Positions 55,648 to 64,000 of a DNA stretch of 64,000 nt are shown here, piece after piece. The stretch is from Acinetobacter sp. NIPH 2699 (GTDB lineage Bacteria > Pseudomonadota > Gammaproteobacteria > Pseudomonadales > Moraxellaceae). The stretch covers positions 248,001 through 312,000 of the forward strand of contig NZ_JAKZGL010000002.1 of the NCBI RefSeq assembly GCF_022549355.1, given 5' to 3'. Every line of letters starts with the position of its first letter. Position 1 is the first letter of the stretch. A program made the translations under genes and the position numbers. The notes below the pieces were generated by a model. The model ran no database searches and was not told the origin of the DNA. It was given only the letters and a program-made list of their open reading frames with translations.

Positions 55648-56151
55648 ATGTCTCGTGTTGCTCGCTACCATGCTGATCGTACCAATCAAAAACTTTATTT
55701 TGCTCGACTTGCATGTCAACAAGCAGAGCAAACTGAACATATCCAACAAGCACAGGCGTACCGTGAAGCCGCAGTATTCCATTTGCATGGGGCGATTTTA
55801 GCCTTCTTGCAAGAATTGGTACGTTACTACCGTCTAAATGATTTACAACCGACGTTTAAATCGATTGAAGAGCATATGGCGGATAAAGGTCAGGTATCAC
55901 CAGAAATTTCAGTCTTACAGCATTTGGCAAAAGATGGTTTTGTGGCTGAGTTAAAACGCGCCTATCGTATGTGCCAATATGCGCCAGAACCGACTTCGCC
56001 AGAGCCAGAGAATGAAACCTCATCCAATTTGATTATTAAAGTGACTCAAAGCCCACAAGCATGGTTGCCTGATGCCAAAATTTTGCGTGAATGGCATCGC
56101 GAGTTAAGTCACTTAATTGATGGTTTTCGTAACGAAATGGTTGAGTTCTAA
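55648..56151 (+). CDS. DUF6586-family protein
   Basis: The protein has 167 residues, mostly helical: RVARYHADRTNQKLYFARLACQQAEQ, AYREAAVFHLHGAILAFLQELVRYY and the closing LREWHRELSHLIDGFRNEMVEF. It is the DUF6586 family, known mainly from gammaproteobacteria as a neighbour of topA. The central PEPTSPEPENE linker is proline/glutamate-rich. It is cytosolic and of unknown function. Here topA is 5 kb upstream, with insertions between. Confidence 0.78.
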   Translation: MSRVARYHADRTNQKLYFARLACQQAEQTEHIQQAQAYREAAVFHLHGAILAFLQELVRYYRLNDLQPTFKSIEEHMADKGQVSPEISVLQHLAKDGFVAELKRAYRMCQYAPEPTSPEPENETSSNLIIKVTQSPQAWLPDAKILREWHRELSHLIDGFRNEMVEF

Positions 56152-56264
56152 GTTAAACCAGTGAGATACTTGAAATTCATGCAAACAGCACTTATATAAA
56201 TAAGACGTGAGATCGCAAAGTGCACACGTGCTTTGCCACCATGATTGAAGCATGGAGAATATAT

Positions 56265-56543
56265 ATGTCAATGCAGCAGTTAAAAGAATTATTTGGTAAC
56301 CAAGAAGCGGTTCTAGAATTGGTTCAACTCGAAGGTGGTGAGCTCGCGTTGCGTAATGCTGGTTCTGAACAAGAGCCTTTAGTCAAGATTCAGTTTAGTG
56401 ATGAAGTGAAAGAAATTCTTGGAGATCAAACACCGGCAGTCGCTCAACACATGATTCAAGCGGCTTTATTTGGTTTGCTCGAAAAGCAAATGAACCAATG
56501 GCAAGCGGAAGTGATGGATGAGCAGCCAACTCATTTGAGTTAA
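56265..56543 (+). CDS. Small acidic hypothetical protein
   Basis: The protein has 92 residues from the ATG at 56265, with GGAGAATAT ahead. The longer frame from 56220 would lack a site. It is acidic (MQQLKELFGNQEAVLELVQ, FSDEVKEILGDQTPAVAQHMIQAALFGLLEKQMNQW) and soluble. A similar protein follows the DUF6586 gene in pseudomonads, so the pair is an old arrangement. The function is unknown. It is closed by a terminator. Confidence 0.75.
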   Translation: MSMQQLKELFGNQEAVLELVQLEGGELALRNAGSEQEPLVKIQFSDEVKEILGDQTPAVAQHMIQAALFGLLEKQMNQWQAEVMDEQPTHLS

Positions 56544-56565
56544 TACTAAATACGATATAAGAAGC

Positions 56566-56594
56566 AAAAAGCGTACTTAAAGTACGCTTTTTTT
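56566..56594 (+). terminator. Terminator after the DUF6586 pair
   Basis: AAAAGCGTACT / AGTACGCTTTT around TAA, with a T-run of seven. It also lies just beyond the antiporter stop codon on the other strand. Confidence 0.88.
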
Positions 56595-56607
56595 GTTTGC
56601 CATGTAG

Positions 56608-58323
56608 TTAATGTTCAACAGCTTGATGTGCTCGCTCGATTTGATTGAGAATATGATGACTCATATTTTTTGCCATTTCTTCTTTGGCATAGAAGACTTC
56701 ACCAATATTTTCTTCACGAATCACTACCGCTTCTTCCTTACTTTCCGCACAGATCAATACCTGAATCTCAGGGTTCAATTGTTTAGAAATATCAACGATC
56801 CGATGAATGTCTAAAATATCCATTGGAGAAATCACCAATAATCGTGCGTGCTGAATATGCGCTTGAACCAAAACATTCGGTTCAGTTGCTGCGCCACTGA
56901 CAGCGGCGATGCCTTGATGACGTAGCTTTTCAACGATCTCTCGATTTTCTTCAGCGATTACCACTTTGATATTTTGTTGTATGAGATTGTCACTAATGCG
57001 ACGACCGACCCCACCATAGCCGACAATCACCACCTGATCGCGTAAATAGTCTTGGTCAACTTCATCTGGCAGCATCGCAAGTGGGTCACCACTACGTTCT
57101 AATAAGCGTGCGAGATGCGAGCGTTGACGAATCCATCGTTGCGTTGGTTCGATGGCAGAGAAAACAAACGAGTTCAATGTGATTGAGAATAGTGCACCTG
57201 CAAGAATGAGATTTTGAGCTTCTAAAGTCAGTAAACCAAGTGCAACCCCCATCGTTGCCAAAATAAATGAGAACTCGCCGATTTGCGCGAGACTTGCACC
57301 TACGGTTAAAGCGGTATTGATGGGATAACGGAAGAATAAAACTAGGGCAATCGCCGCCAATGTTTTACCCACCATAATAATCGCAACGACAGCGAGAATA
57401 TGTAATGGTTCTTTGATGAGAATGCTTGGATCAAACAACATCCCGACCGATACGAAGAATAAAATGGCAAAGATTTCACGAAGTGGAAGGGTTTCTTCTT
57501 CAGCACGATGACTAAAATCAGATTCTTTCACCACCATACCCGCGAAGAATGCACCCAGTGCCATAGAGACACCAAAGACGGCGTAAGAGCCATAGGCGAT
57601 AGATATAGCTGCTGCAACGACAGTGAGGGTAAATAACTCCCGAGAGCCCAAGCGAGCGACAAATTGCATAATCATCGGTACGAGGCGCTTACCCACAATC
57701 AACATGAAAGCGATAAAACCAGTGACTTTCAACAGCGTGATGCCAATGGTCATCCAGATATTCTGAGATGAATCCACACCATGTAACGCTGTTCCACCGA
57801 GTAATACTGCCATAGCAGGCAAAAGTACCAAGGCCAAGACCATGACGAGATCTTCGACCAAGAGCCAGCCAACAGCGATTTTACCATTGACGGAATCCAG
57901 TAAACCTCGATCACCAAGTGCTTTGAGCAGCACTACAGTACTGGCACAAGATAAACTTAGACCAAAGATCAAGGCAGAACCAAAGCTCCATCCCCAAAGC
58001 ATGGAAACACCTACACCGAGTAAGGTTGCTACACTGATTTGCAGAATTGCACCAGGTATGGCAATACGACGGACTTGGAGTAAATCTTTGATGGAAAAGT
58101 GCATGCCCACGCCGAACATGAGAAACATGACGCCTAGCTCAGCCAACTGATTGGCAAGTTGAATATCACCGACAAAGCCAGGTGTGTTCGGACTAATAAT
58201 GATGCCCGCAATTAAATAACCAATTAAAGGAGGTAAGCGTAAACGTGCAGCGATATAGCCAAAAATAAGTGCTAAGCCAAAGCCAAAAGCAAGTAATATA
58301 ATTAAACCAACATCATGTGGCAT
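56608..58323 (-). CDS. CPA2-family cation:proton antiporter with RCK domain
   Basis: The protein has 571 residues. About 12 membrane helices make up ~1-385 (IILLAFGFGLALIFGYIAARLRLPPLIGYLIAGIIISP, SFILATMGVALGLL). A RCK/TrkA-N domain is at ~415-540, with VVIVGYGGVGRRISDNL as the NAD-binding loop. The layout is that of KefB/KefC and YbaL. No KefF/KefG partner gene is adjacent, so glutathione-gated potassium efflux is not certain, and YbaL-like is a fair name. It is in the inner membrane and monocistronic. Confidence 0.9.
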   Translation of the reverse strand: MPHDVGLIILLAFGFGLALIFGYIAARLRLPPLIGYLIAGIIISPNTPGFVGDIQLANQLAELGVMFLMFGVGMHFSIKDLLQVRRIAIPGAILQISVATLLGVGVSMLWGWSFGSALIFGLSLSCASTVVLLKALGDRGLLDSVNGKIAVGWLLVEDLVMVLALVLLPAMAVLLGGTALHGVDSSQNIWMTIGITLLKVTGFIAFMLIVGKRLVPMIMQFVARLGSRELFTLTVVAAAISIAYGSYAVFGVSMALGAFFAGMVVKESDFSHRAEEETLPLREIFAILFFVSVGMLFDPSILIKEPLHILAVVAIIMVGKTLAAIALVLFFRYPINTALTVGASLAQIGEFSFILATMGVALGLLTLEAQNLILAGALFSITLNSFVFSAIEPTQRWIRQRSHLARLLERSGDPLAMLPDEVDQDYLRDQVVIVGYGGVGRRISDNLIQQNIKVVIAEENREIVEKLRHQGIAAVSGAATEPNVLVQAHIQHARLLVISPMDILDIHRIVDISKQLNPEIQVLICAESKEEAVVIREENIGEVFYAKEEMAKNMSHHILNQIERAHQAVEH

Positions 58324-58523
58324 TGGAACTCCTTAATCGTTGCGGTTAAGGTATAAATAGATCAGCATAAAACATGCCAAGAAAGAATCGAATAAATTGT
58401 AACAACTAAAATAGAATTTGTTGATGACATTTTTAAAAATTATCAAAAAAAATAATGTAAATTTCTTTCAACGCTGAGAAACATTTAAAGCGTGGTACGG
58501 GAGATAAGAGGGGATTTTAAAGC

Positions 58524-58555
58524 AAAAAAAACGACCTCAAAAGAAGTCGTTTTTT
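58524..58555 (-). terminator. Terminator after rpmG
   Basis: AAAAACGAC / GTCGTTTTT with partial pairing of CTC and GA(A)G further in, T-run on both strands. Confidence 0.8.
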
Positions 58556-58568
58556 AAAGATACTAAAA

Positions 58569-58724
58569 TTATTTAATTTTAGCTTCTTTGAAGATTACGT
58601 GTTGACGGATTTTTGGATCAAATTTTTTGATTTCCATTTTTTCCGGCATAGTACGTTTGTTCTTAGTCGTGGTATAGAAATAACCAGTACCAGCTGTAGA
58701 AACGAGACGGATTTTATCACGCAT
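58569..58724 (-). CDS. rpmG: 50S ribosomal protein L33
   Basis: The protein has 51 residues: [20 protein letters not shown], then the [20 protein letters not shown] part and a KEAKIK end. This is standard L33 without the zinc cysteines. It begins 12 bases after the L28 stop codon with GGAGTC as ribosome site, so rpmB-rpmG is an operon, as in most bacteria. Confidence 0.97.
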   Translation of the reverse strand: MRDKIRLVSTAGTGYFYTTTKNKRTMPEKMEIKKFDPKIRQHVIFKEAKIK

Positions 58725-58736
58725 TGTTCAGACTCC

Positions 58737-58973
58737 TTAGATCTTTTGACCTTGAGCACGGAGATCAGCAACAACTTTCTCAATACCCAATTTATCAATA
58801 ATACGCATACCTTTAGTGGTTAAACGAAGACGTACAAAACGCTTTTCGCTTTCTAACCAAAAACGGTGGTGGTGCAGGTTCGGCTCGAACCGGCGTTTGG
58901 TTTTGTTGTTTGCGTGCGATACGTTGTTACCAACGATTGGACGCTTGCCGGTAACTTGGCAAACCTTAGACAT
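58737..58973 (-). CDS. rpmB: 50S ribosomal protein L28
   Basis: The protein has 78 residues from the ATG at 58973 (GGAGTTCACC ahead). The frame is open 45 codons further upstream but without sense. [20 protein letters not shown] and the [34 protein letters not shown] parts are diagnostic. It is the first gene of rpmB-rpmG. Confidence 0.98.
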   Translation of the reverse strand: MSKVCQVTGKRPIVGNNVSHANNKTKRRFEPNLHHHRFWLESEKRFVRLRLTTKGMRIIDKLGIEKVVADLRAQGQKI

Positions 58974-59140
58974 GGTGAACTCCATTGCTAGTTTTATAGC
59001 ACTGTTTCGTGCAACTAGCCATTCAAGTAAACGGATGAAATCATTCAAGGGGCGTTTTATACCAAAAATACGATTAAAAGACAAGCGAAATTGGTAAAAA
59101 CAAGGCATGAACTCGTTTGATAGGTCATGCCTTGATCAGC

Positions 59141-60595
59141 CTAGCGAAATAGTGTTTTCAAAAGCAGTTTGTGTGCGGCTTTATTATATGGCGGTAGAAT
59201 GAATTTTAAACTATAAAGTTTAGGGCTCACAGGATTTGACATCATGGAGCGTTCATGTGAGAAGCTAAAGAAACCTTCTTTACCATGATATTTGCCCATA
59301 CCTGATGCGCCGACACCACCAAATGGCAGGTCATCTTGAGCAACATGCGTTAAGACTTGGTTGATACCAAAATGCCCTGAATGGGTGCGTCCTGCAATAT
59401 ATTCTGCACGCGCACTATCCACATCAAAGTAATAGAAAGCCAATGGGCGAGGACGACTATTAATGAACTGAAGCGCATCTTCGATGTGTTCATATTCTAA
59501 AATAGGAAGAATTGGACCAAAGATCTCATTCTTCATGATTTCCATGTCTGTGCTGACATCAGTTAATAAGGTTGGTGCGATTTTACGAACCTCAGTTAAA
59601 GATTCGTTCTTGCTGTTTAACTCAACAATGTTCGCACCTTGCTTTTGTGCATCCTCAAGATAACCTTGTAGGCGGTTATATTGTTTGTCATTGACAATCG
59701 AGGTGTAGTCATTGTTGTCAGCTAAAGTTGGATACATGCTGTTTACAAAGTCTTGATAATGCTGAGTGAATTCAGCGGTTTTGCCTTTAGGTAAGAACAT
59801 ATAATCTGGTGCAACACAGGTTTGACCCGCATTCCAAAGTTTACCCACCGCAATACGTTGAGCGACATCACGAATATTCATGGATGGGTGAACTAGCGCT
59901 GGAGACTTACCTCCCAGTTCCAAAATAACAGGCACAAGATTTTGAGCAGCAGCAGCCATCACTGTTTTACCGACAGAGGTCGAGCCTGTAAAAATCAGTT
60001 TATCAAATGGCAGGTGACTAAATGCATCTGAAATAGGACCACCGCCATTTACAACAGCCACTAATTCTTGAGGAAAGGCTTCTGAAAGCGCATTTTCAAG
60101 GACATAACCGAAGTTTGACGACGCACTGGAAATTTTGATCATGGTATGGTTACCCGCAGCCAATGCACAAATCAGTGGGCCAACGGAGAGCAATAATGGG
60201 TAGTTCCATGGTGCAATAACACCAATGACTCCTAAGGGCTGATATTGTACCCAGCCTTTCGCAGGTTGGTGTAACATGCTGATATGGCGTTTAGATGGTT
60301 TCATCCATTCGGTCAAGTTCTTGCTATAGTATTTAATATGTTCCAAGCAAGTGAGAACTTCACCAATTTTGGTTTCCATAATGGCACGATTGCCATAATC
60401 TTGACTAATTGCGTTAGCAAATTGATCTTGATACTTTACCAAGATGGTTTTAAGTCGAGCCAAGCGCTCAATACGTTCTTTTGCGCTTGGGACGGGATGA
60501 CGCTGGTAAGCAACTCTTTGCTGTTCAAGCAAATCATGTAGCCGTTTTACATCAACATGAGGTGTCATAGCGGTTGTTTTTGTTTGACTGTTCAT
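59141..60595 (-). CDS. Aldehyde dehydrogenase (coniferyl-aldehyde-dehydrogenase-like)
   Basis: The protein has 484 residues. GVIGVIAPWNYPLLLSVGPLI, IFTGSTSVGKTVM, LELGGKSPALVH (Glu) and LWNAGQTCVAPDY (catalytic Cys near 275) are the family motifs. The C-terminus ends in a hydrophobic/basic stretch KFILPPYNKAAHKLLLKTLF, usual for membrane-associated aldehyde dehydrogenases acting on long-chain or aromatic aldehydes. A TetR regulator is divergent, 123 bases away, and likely controls it. Confidence 0.87.
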   Translation of the reverse strand: MNSQTKTTAMTPHVDVKRLHDLLEQQRVAYQRHPVPSAKERIERLARLKTILVKYQDQFANAISQDYGNRAIMETKIGEVLTCLEHIKYYSKNLTEWMKPSKRHISMLHQPAKGWVQYQPLGVIGVIAPWNYPLLLSVGPLICALAAGNHTMIKISSASSNFGYVLENALSEAFPQELVAVVNGGGPISDAFSHLPFDKLIFTGSTSVGKTVMAAAAQNLVPVILELGGKSPALVHPSMNIRDVAQRIAVGKLWNAGQTCVAPDYMFLPKGKTAEFTQHYQDFVNSMYPTLADNNDYTSIVNDKQYNRLQGYLEDAQKQGANIVELNSKNESLTEVRKIAPTLLTDVSTDMEIMKNEIFGPILPILEYEHIEDALQFINSRPRPLAFYYFDVDSARAEYIAGRTHSGHFGINQVLTHVAQDDLPFGGVGASGMGKYHGKEGFFSFSHERSMMSNPVSPKLYSLKFILPPYNKAAHKLLLKTLFR

Positions 60596-60717
60596 AGGAG
60601 TAGACCAAAAGAAAACTTATTTACTTTTTCATTTTTAGAGTAAATACTCTAAAGTGTCAAGTCGCCTTATGGGTTTGTTTTATAACTCATTGATAATCTT
60701 ATAGATGGTTAAAAACG

Positions 60718-61416
60718 ATGTCGCATGCTAAACCGAACAAAACCAAAGACAGAATTTTGCAGATCAGTTTGCAGTTGTTTAATGAGCGTGGAGAGCGTTC
60801 TGTCACCACCAATCACATTGCGGCTGAACTCGGTATAAGTCCCGGCAATTTGTATTATCACTTTCGTAATAAGCAAGAAATTATTAAAGAACTTGCACTG
60901 CAATATCAGTCTGAGACCTTAGGCATGTTGGCGTTACCAGATGATCGTCCACTCAATGCCAATGACAAGATCAGTTATTTTCAGGTGTTAAGCAATCAAC
61001 TTTGGGCCTATCGTTTTATTCATCGTGATGTTTATCATCTTGTTGAAAATAATGAGGACTTTAGAAAAATTTATCCGCGTTTTGCGGGGCAGGTCATGCA
61101 ACAAGGGCAGAGAATCTACCGTGCTTTCGTCGATGCTGGGTTGATGAAAATGACTGATTCTGAAATCGAAGCCTTGATCATTAACTTATGGATCGTGTTG
61201 ACCAACTGGACCAATTTCCTCTATATGTCGGGTCATATTAGTGACAATAACCATCTAGAAGAAAAATGGGTATGGCAAGCATTGCGACAAATGGTGTTTT
61301 TAGAAGGGCCTTATCTAATGGGTGAGAGTCGTCAGACTTATGAGCAATTACTGCAATCACTTGGCCCATCTGAATTATTTGCTAGTCTGTCTAATCTTAA
61401 AAATGATGATGAATAG
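60718..61416 (+). CDS. TetR-family transcriptional regulator
   Basis: The protein has 232 residues. The HTH is RILQISLQLFNERGERSVTTNHIAAELGISPGNLYYHFRNKQEIIKEL at ~10-58. The helical ligand domain follows. The style FNERGERSVTTN... and DEVYHLVENN-like regions are common in Acinetobacter regulators of fatty-acid or aldehyde genes. It is divergent from the aldehyde dehydrogenase and most likely represses it. The shared 122-base region would hold the operator, but I could not point to a clear palindrome. Confidence 0.88.
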   Translation: MSHAKPNKTKDRILQISLQLFNERGERSVTTNHIAAELGISPGNLYYHFRNKQEIIKELALQYQSETLGMLALPDDRPLNANDKISYFQVLSNQLWAYRFIHRDVYHLVENNEDFRKIYPRFAGQVMQQGQRIYRAFVDAGLMKMTDSEIEALIINLWIVLTNWTNFLYMSGHISDNNHLEEKWVWQALRQMVFLEGPYLMGESRQTYEQLLQSLGPSELFASLSNLKNDDE

Positions 61417-61504
61417 ATTGGCAGGAGCTATTTAGTCAGCAGCAAAAAAGCGCTAGAATGCTCGGCTTGATTTTAATTTGATTTGAATAAGTGATATTAA
61501 CCAC

Positions 61505-62368
61505 ATGAACACGACTACTGCCCATACAGCACGATTACTGATTACTTGTGAAGACAAGCCGGGCATCGTGCAAGCTGTATCGAGCTTTTTGTATCATCAG
61601 GGAGCAAACATTACCGCACTTGATCAGTACGCAACAGAAGCTCAAGGCGGGCGTTATTTTATGCGTGTTGAGTTTGAGTTGGATCATTTGCATTCTCGCA
61701 AAGACGCTTTAATGCAAACCTTTGCTGCTAACGTTGCTGAACGTTATGGCATGCAATGGAAACTCGCGTTTGTAAATGAGCTGAAAAAAGTCGGGATTTT
61801 GGTCTCTAAAGTCGACCATGCTTTGCTTGAGCTGTTATGGCGTCATGCGCGTGGTTCATTGGAATGTGAAATTACCCATGTGATTTCAAATCATGAAGAT
61901 TTGCGAGAAGCAGTTGAGAACTTTGGTATTCCATTTACGGTTATAAAAGTGACCAAAGACAATAAAACAGAAGCCTATGCGCAAATTAATGAGATGATGC
62001 AAGGCAATGATTTACTCGTTTTAGCACGCTATATGCAAATTTTGAGTGAAGATTTCGTGGCCAAATGGGAAATGAAGATTATCAACATTCACCATTCATT
62101 CTTGCCTGCTTTTGTTGGAGCGAATCCGTATAAGCAAGCTTATGAAAAGGGTGTGAAATTGATTGGTGCGACAGCGCATTATGTCACTGCTGACTTGGAC
62201 CAAGGGCCGATTATTGAGCAGGATGTTGAGCGTGTGAGCCACGATTACAACGTTGAACAATTACGTGAGCTAGGCGAAGACGTTGAGCGTAATGTATTGG
62301 CGCGTGCAGTGAAATGGCATTTAGAAGACCGTATTATTGTCGATGGAAATAAGACCGTGGTTTTCTAA
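61505..62368 (+). CDS. purU: Formyltetrahydrofolate deformylase
   Basis: The protein has 287 residues. An ACT domain covers ~8-90 (LLITCEDKPGIVQAVSSFLYHQGANI). The formyltransferase-type domain follows, with ISNHEDLREAVENFGIPF, INIHHSFLPAFVGANPYKQAYEKGVKLIGATAHYVTADLDQGPII and the catalytic Asp. It frees formate from 10-formyl-THF and balances the one-carbon pool. It is monocistronic with a strong terminator. Confidence 0.95.
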   Translation: MNTTTAHTARLLITCEDKPGIVQAVSSFLYHQGANITALDQYATEAQGGRYFMRVEFELDHLHSRKDALMQTFAANVAERYGMQWKLAFVNELKKVGILVSKVDHALLELLWRHARGSLECEITHVISNHEDLREAVENFGIPFTVIKVTKDNKTEAYAQINEMMQGNDLLVLARYMQILSEDFVAKWEMKIINIHHSFLPAFVGANPYKQAYEKGVKLIGATAHYVTADLDQGPIIEQDVERVSHDYNVEQLRELGEDVERNVLARAVKWHLEDRIIVDGNKTVVF

Positions 62369-62396
62369 TCCAACGGCAATGTTTCATTGTGTAAGG

Positions 62397-62423
62397 AAAA
62401 CATGCCAAAAGGCATGTTTTTTT
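62397..62423 (+). terminator. Terminator of purU
   Basis: AAAACATGCC / GGCATGTTTT around AAAA, followed by T-run. Confidence 0.92.
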
Positions 62424-62440
62424 ATGCCTATTTTTCAATG

Positions 62441-62491
62441 GATAATGATTATACAAGAAAAAACAGTTGCAAATGAAAACACTTCTCATTT
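62441..62491 (+). promoter_or_regulatory. Two Fur-box-like sites before tonB
   Basis: GATAATGATTATACAAG at 62441-62457 agrees with the first half of the Fur consensus. ATGAAAACACTTCTCAT at 62473-62489 is a near palindrome of the 7-1-7 kind. Their position 85-130 bases before tonB fits iron repression of the tonB-exbB operon. Confidence 0.55.
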
Positions 62492-62573
62492 ATTATTATG
62501 GCACTTTAATTGTTCTATCCGATGTGTGTGATCGTTTTTTTACTAACACCATCTACTAGGTACTTTGATTCTT

Positions 62574-63332
62574 ATGAGTCCATCTCCTGCAACATTTAAC
62601 ACATCAAACTCGATGAAAAAGAAAATTATCACTGCTTTAGTTGCGGTTGTGATTGGGCATGTGGGAGTTTTGTGGGCGGTCAGCCACATCAAAACGATTG
62701 AGTTAAAACCCATCGAAAAAGAGCCGCTTAAGGTTAAATTCGTCAAAATTAAAGAACCGCCAAAAGCGGAACTCCCTAAACCGAAAGAAACACCAAAACC
62801 TGAGCCTAAAAAAGAAGTGAAAGAGGTTAAAATCGTTGAAAAACCGTTACCTCCGCCACCGAAGAAAATTGAAAAGGTGCAGCAAGTAAAAGCTGAAGCA
62901 CCTAAGCAAGTGATTCAGAAAACTGAACCAAAAGTTGAAACGAAGATTGAGACTACAGTTGTCAGTACAACTGTAACGGAAAAGGTGGTTGAGAAACCAA
63001 AACCTGTACAAGAAGTGGCTAAGTCTCAACCTGCCGCTGATCCGTCACCAAAAACGGTATCTATTGGTGGTTCTGGGATTCAATGGAGTCGTACACCGAA
63101 GCCAACAGCGACTGCAAAAGACATGGAAAATCAGCCACGAACTGCTGTGGTGGCGATTGAAGCAGATGAGAAAGGTAAGATTACCAGTGTTCGTATTGTA
63201 CGTAGTACAGGCTTACCTGCCTTAGATGAAAAGTTAGTTAGGCAGGTTCGAAGTGGTAGATTCAAACCGTATATGGAAAATGGCGTTGCTTATCCAATTA
63301 AAGCAGAGCTACCTTTAGATTTAACCCTTTAA
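62574..63332 (+). CDS. tonB: TonB energy transducer
   Basis: The protein has 252 residues from the ATG at 62574. In-frame alternatives are a TTG at 62565 and an ATG at 62613 (MKKKIITALVAV). The N-terminal helix ITALVAVVIGHVGVLWAVSHI anchors it in the inner membrane. A Pro/Lys/Glu-rich stretch (~45-145) spans the periplasm. The C-terminal domain ~165-252 (RTAVVAIEADEKGKITSVRIVRSTGLPALDEKLV, GRFKPYMENGVAYPIKAELPLDLTL) binds TonB boxes. It is first in tonB-exbB-(exbD), downstream of Fur-like sites. Confidence 0.92.
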   Translation: MSPSPATFNTSNSMKKKIITALVAVVIGHVGVLWAVSHIKTIELKPIEKEPLKVKFVKIKEPPKAELPKPKETPKPEPKKEVKEVKIVEKPLPPPPKKIEKVQQVKAEAPKQVIQKTEPKVETKIETTVVSTTVTEKVVEKPKPVQEVAKSQPAADPSPKTVSIGGSGIQWSRTPKPTATAKDMENQPRTAVVAIEADEKGKITSVRIVRSTGLPALDEKLVRQVRSGRFKPYMENGVAYPIKAELPLDLTL

Positions 63333-63375
63333 AAGATTTAAGCCTTCACGGCTAACTTTAATTAGGAGTTCGAGT

Positions 63376-63996
63376 ATGAACTTTTCAGTTTATTGGCAAC
63401 ATGCAGATGCAGTAAGTAAGACGCTGTATTTCATTCTTCTTGCAATGTCGATTGCGACGTGGACGATTTTTATTCTACGTATTTTAGGGACGCGCCAATT
63501 AAAACAACAGGCTTATGCTCAGCTTGCTCAGGCTTTGGCGACGCTGAAAGCGAAGTTACAACCATTAACGTTTGAGCAGCGTAAAGCAGTCGCTGAACAA
63601 GCCCTACTTCGCCAAATCTCTGCTGAGAAATCACAAGCAGAAAAAGGTGTATCTGTGCTTGGAACCATTGCTTCACTTGCTCCGTTCGTTGGTTTATTCG
63701 GAACCGTGTGGGGAATCTTCCATGCGCTTGTGGCTGTTGGTAAAAGCGGTCAGGCGGGTTTAGCGCAAGTTGCGATTCCTGTCGGTGAGGCTTTGATCAT
63801 GACGGGTCTGGGTCTAGCCGTTGCGATTCCAGCGGTATTGGCTTACAACATTTGTATGCGTTTCAATCGTGGTTTGGCACATGACTTACAAGATCAAGCT
63901 CATAGCTTGCTGATTGATACTATGTTGCAGCAAGAAAGCCCAGCAAAGGCAGAAACTAAAGCGACTCAACAAAGTTTAGTTGGAGGTCAAGCTTAA
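63376..63996 (+). CDS. exbB: ExbB proton-channel subunit
   Basis: The protein has 206 residues with three membrane helices: ~20-38, ~105-125 (TIASLAPFVGLFGTVWGIFHALVAVG) and ~145-165. The MotA/TolQ/ExbB signature APFVGLFGTVWGI is complete. It harvests the proton gradient for TonB. It is 43 bases downstream of tonB (AGGAG site). It precedes a further ATG at the window edge. Confidence 0.93.
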   Translation: MNFSVYWQHADAVSKTLYFILLAMSIATWTIFILRILGTRQLKQQAYAQLAQALATLKAKLQPLTFEQRKAVAEQALLRQISAEKSQAEKGVSVLGTIASLAPFVGLFGTVWGIFHALVAVGKSGQAGLAQVAIPVGEALIMTGLGLAVAIPAVLAYNICMRFNRGLAHDLQDQAHSLLIDTMLQQESPAKAETKATQQSLVGGQA

Positions 63997-63997
63997 A

Positions 63998-64000
63998 ATG
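63998..64000 (+). CDS. Start codon of the next gene (probably exbD)
   Basis: An ATG occupies the last three bases, preceded by TGGAGGTCAAG as ribosome site and one base after the exbB stop codon. exbD is expected from the usual operon order, but no coding sequence is visible. Confidence 0.5.

Noticed and set aside
58737..59108. 123-codon version of L28
   Set aside because: L28 is 78 residues and begins [10 protein letters not shown]. The upstream part is leader sequence.
1..64000. CRISPR array, prophage, rRNA operon, restriction-modification or retron
   Set aside because: No regularly spaced repeats, no phage structural genes, no rRNA sequence and no methyltransferase, nuclease-pair or reverse transcriptase motifs were seen.

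Overview
This 64-kb window is an ordinary chromosomal stretch of a gammaproteobacterium of the family Moraxellaceae, almost certainly the genus Acinetobacter. The AT-rich base composition, an AbeM-type MATE pump, the RNase E with its long Q/E/A/P-rich tail, the leuC-leuD-lipoprotein-leuB cluster and the asd/fimV/truA neighbourhood all fit that genus. The species cannot be fixed by reading alone.

Layout. 0-3 kb: start of an ABC1/AarF kinase-like gene, a small ORF or gene remnant, and an efflux pair (abeM and a small DMT-type protein). 3-8 kb: the only clearly accessory stretch. It holds a small exported protein, a ~1020-residue exported protein that joins a Het-C-like domain to a von Willebrand A domain and ends in a sorting-type tail, a second small exported protein whose 3' end has been tandemly duplicated, and a decayed IS1595-family element with a perfect 8-bp target duplication. 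8-19 kb: hemW, two tandem tRNA-Lys genes, a FATP-like acyl-CoA synthetase, rne with a long structured leader, divergent rluC and a HAD phosphatase, a WYL regulator and a GST. 19-30 kb: MBL hydrolase, GNAT, a DoxX/DCC pair, catalase, a YbaY-like lipoprotein, rppH-ptsP, a HAD-IB phosphatase, DUF2789, a LysR regulator and a DUF2061 membrane protein behind a Fur-box-like site. 30-42 kb: leuCD, a lipoprotein, leuB, infA, an AraC regulator, truA, asparaginase, a FimV that appears split over two genes, and asd. 42-57 kb: EEP-family membrane protein, lipid A acyltransferase, macrodomain protein, uup, slyX, topA, a metzincin-like membrane protein, HdeD, a UvrD-like helicase, a 228-bp MITE-like element, an RRM protein, ASCH and DUF6586 proteins. 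57-64 kb: CPA2 antiporter, rpmB-rpmG, a TetR regulator divergent from an aldehyde dehydrogenase, purU, then tonB-exbB and the first codon of the next gene (presumably exbD) behind Fur-like sites.

Functional themes. The housekeeping content covers leucine and aspartate-family biosynthesis (leuCDB, asd), RNA metabolism (rne, rppH, rluC, truA, infA, ribosomal proteins L28 and L33), nitrogen-PTS signalling (ptsP), iron uptake energy (tonB-exbB), envelope work (lipid A acylation, FimV pair, lipoproteins) and DNA topology and repair (topA, uvrD-like). The parts most worth follow-up are the Het-C/VWA locus with its duplicated small-gene tail, the split FimV, the MITE-like element, the rne leader, and the tandem tRNA-Lys array whose promoter lies in one arm of a long inverted repeat. 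No CRISPR array, prophage, rRNA operon or restriction system was seen.
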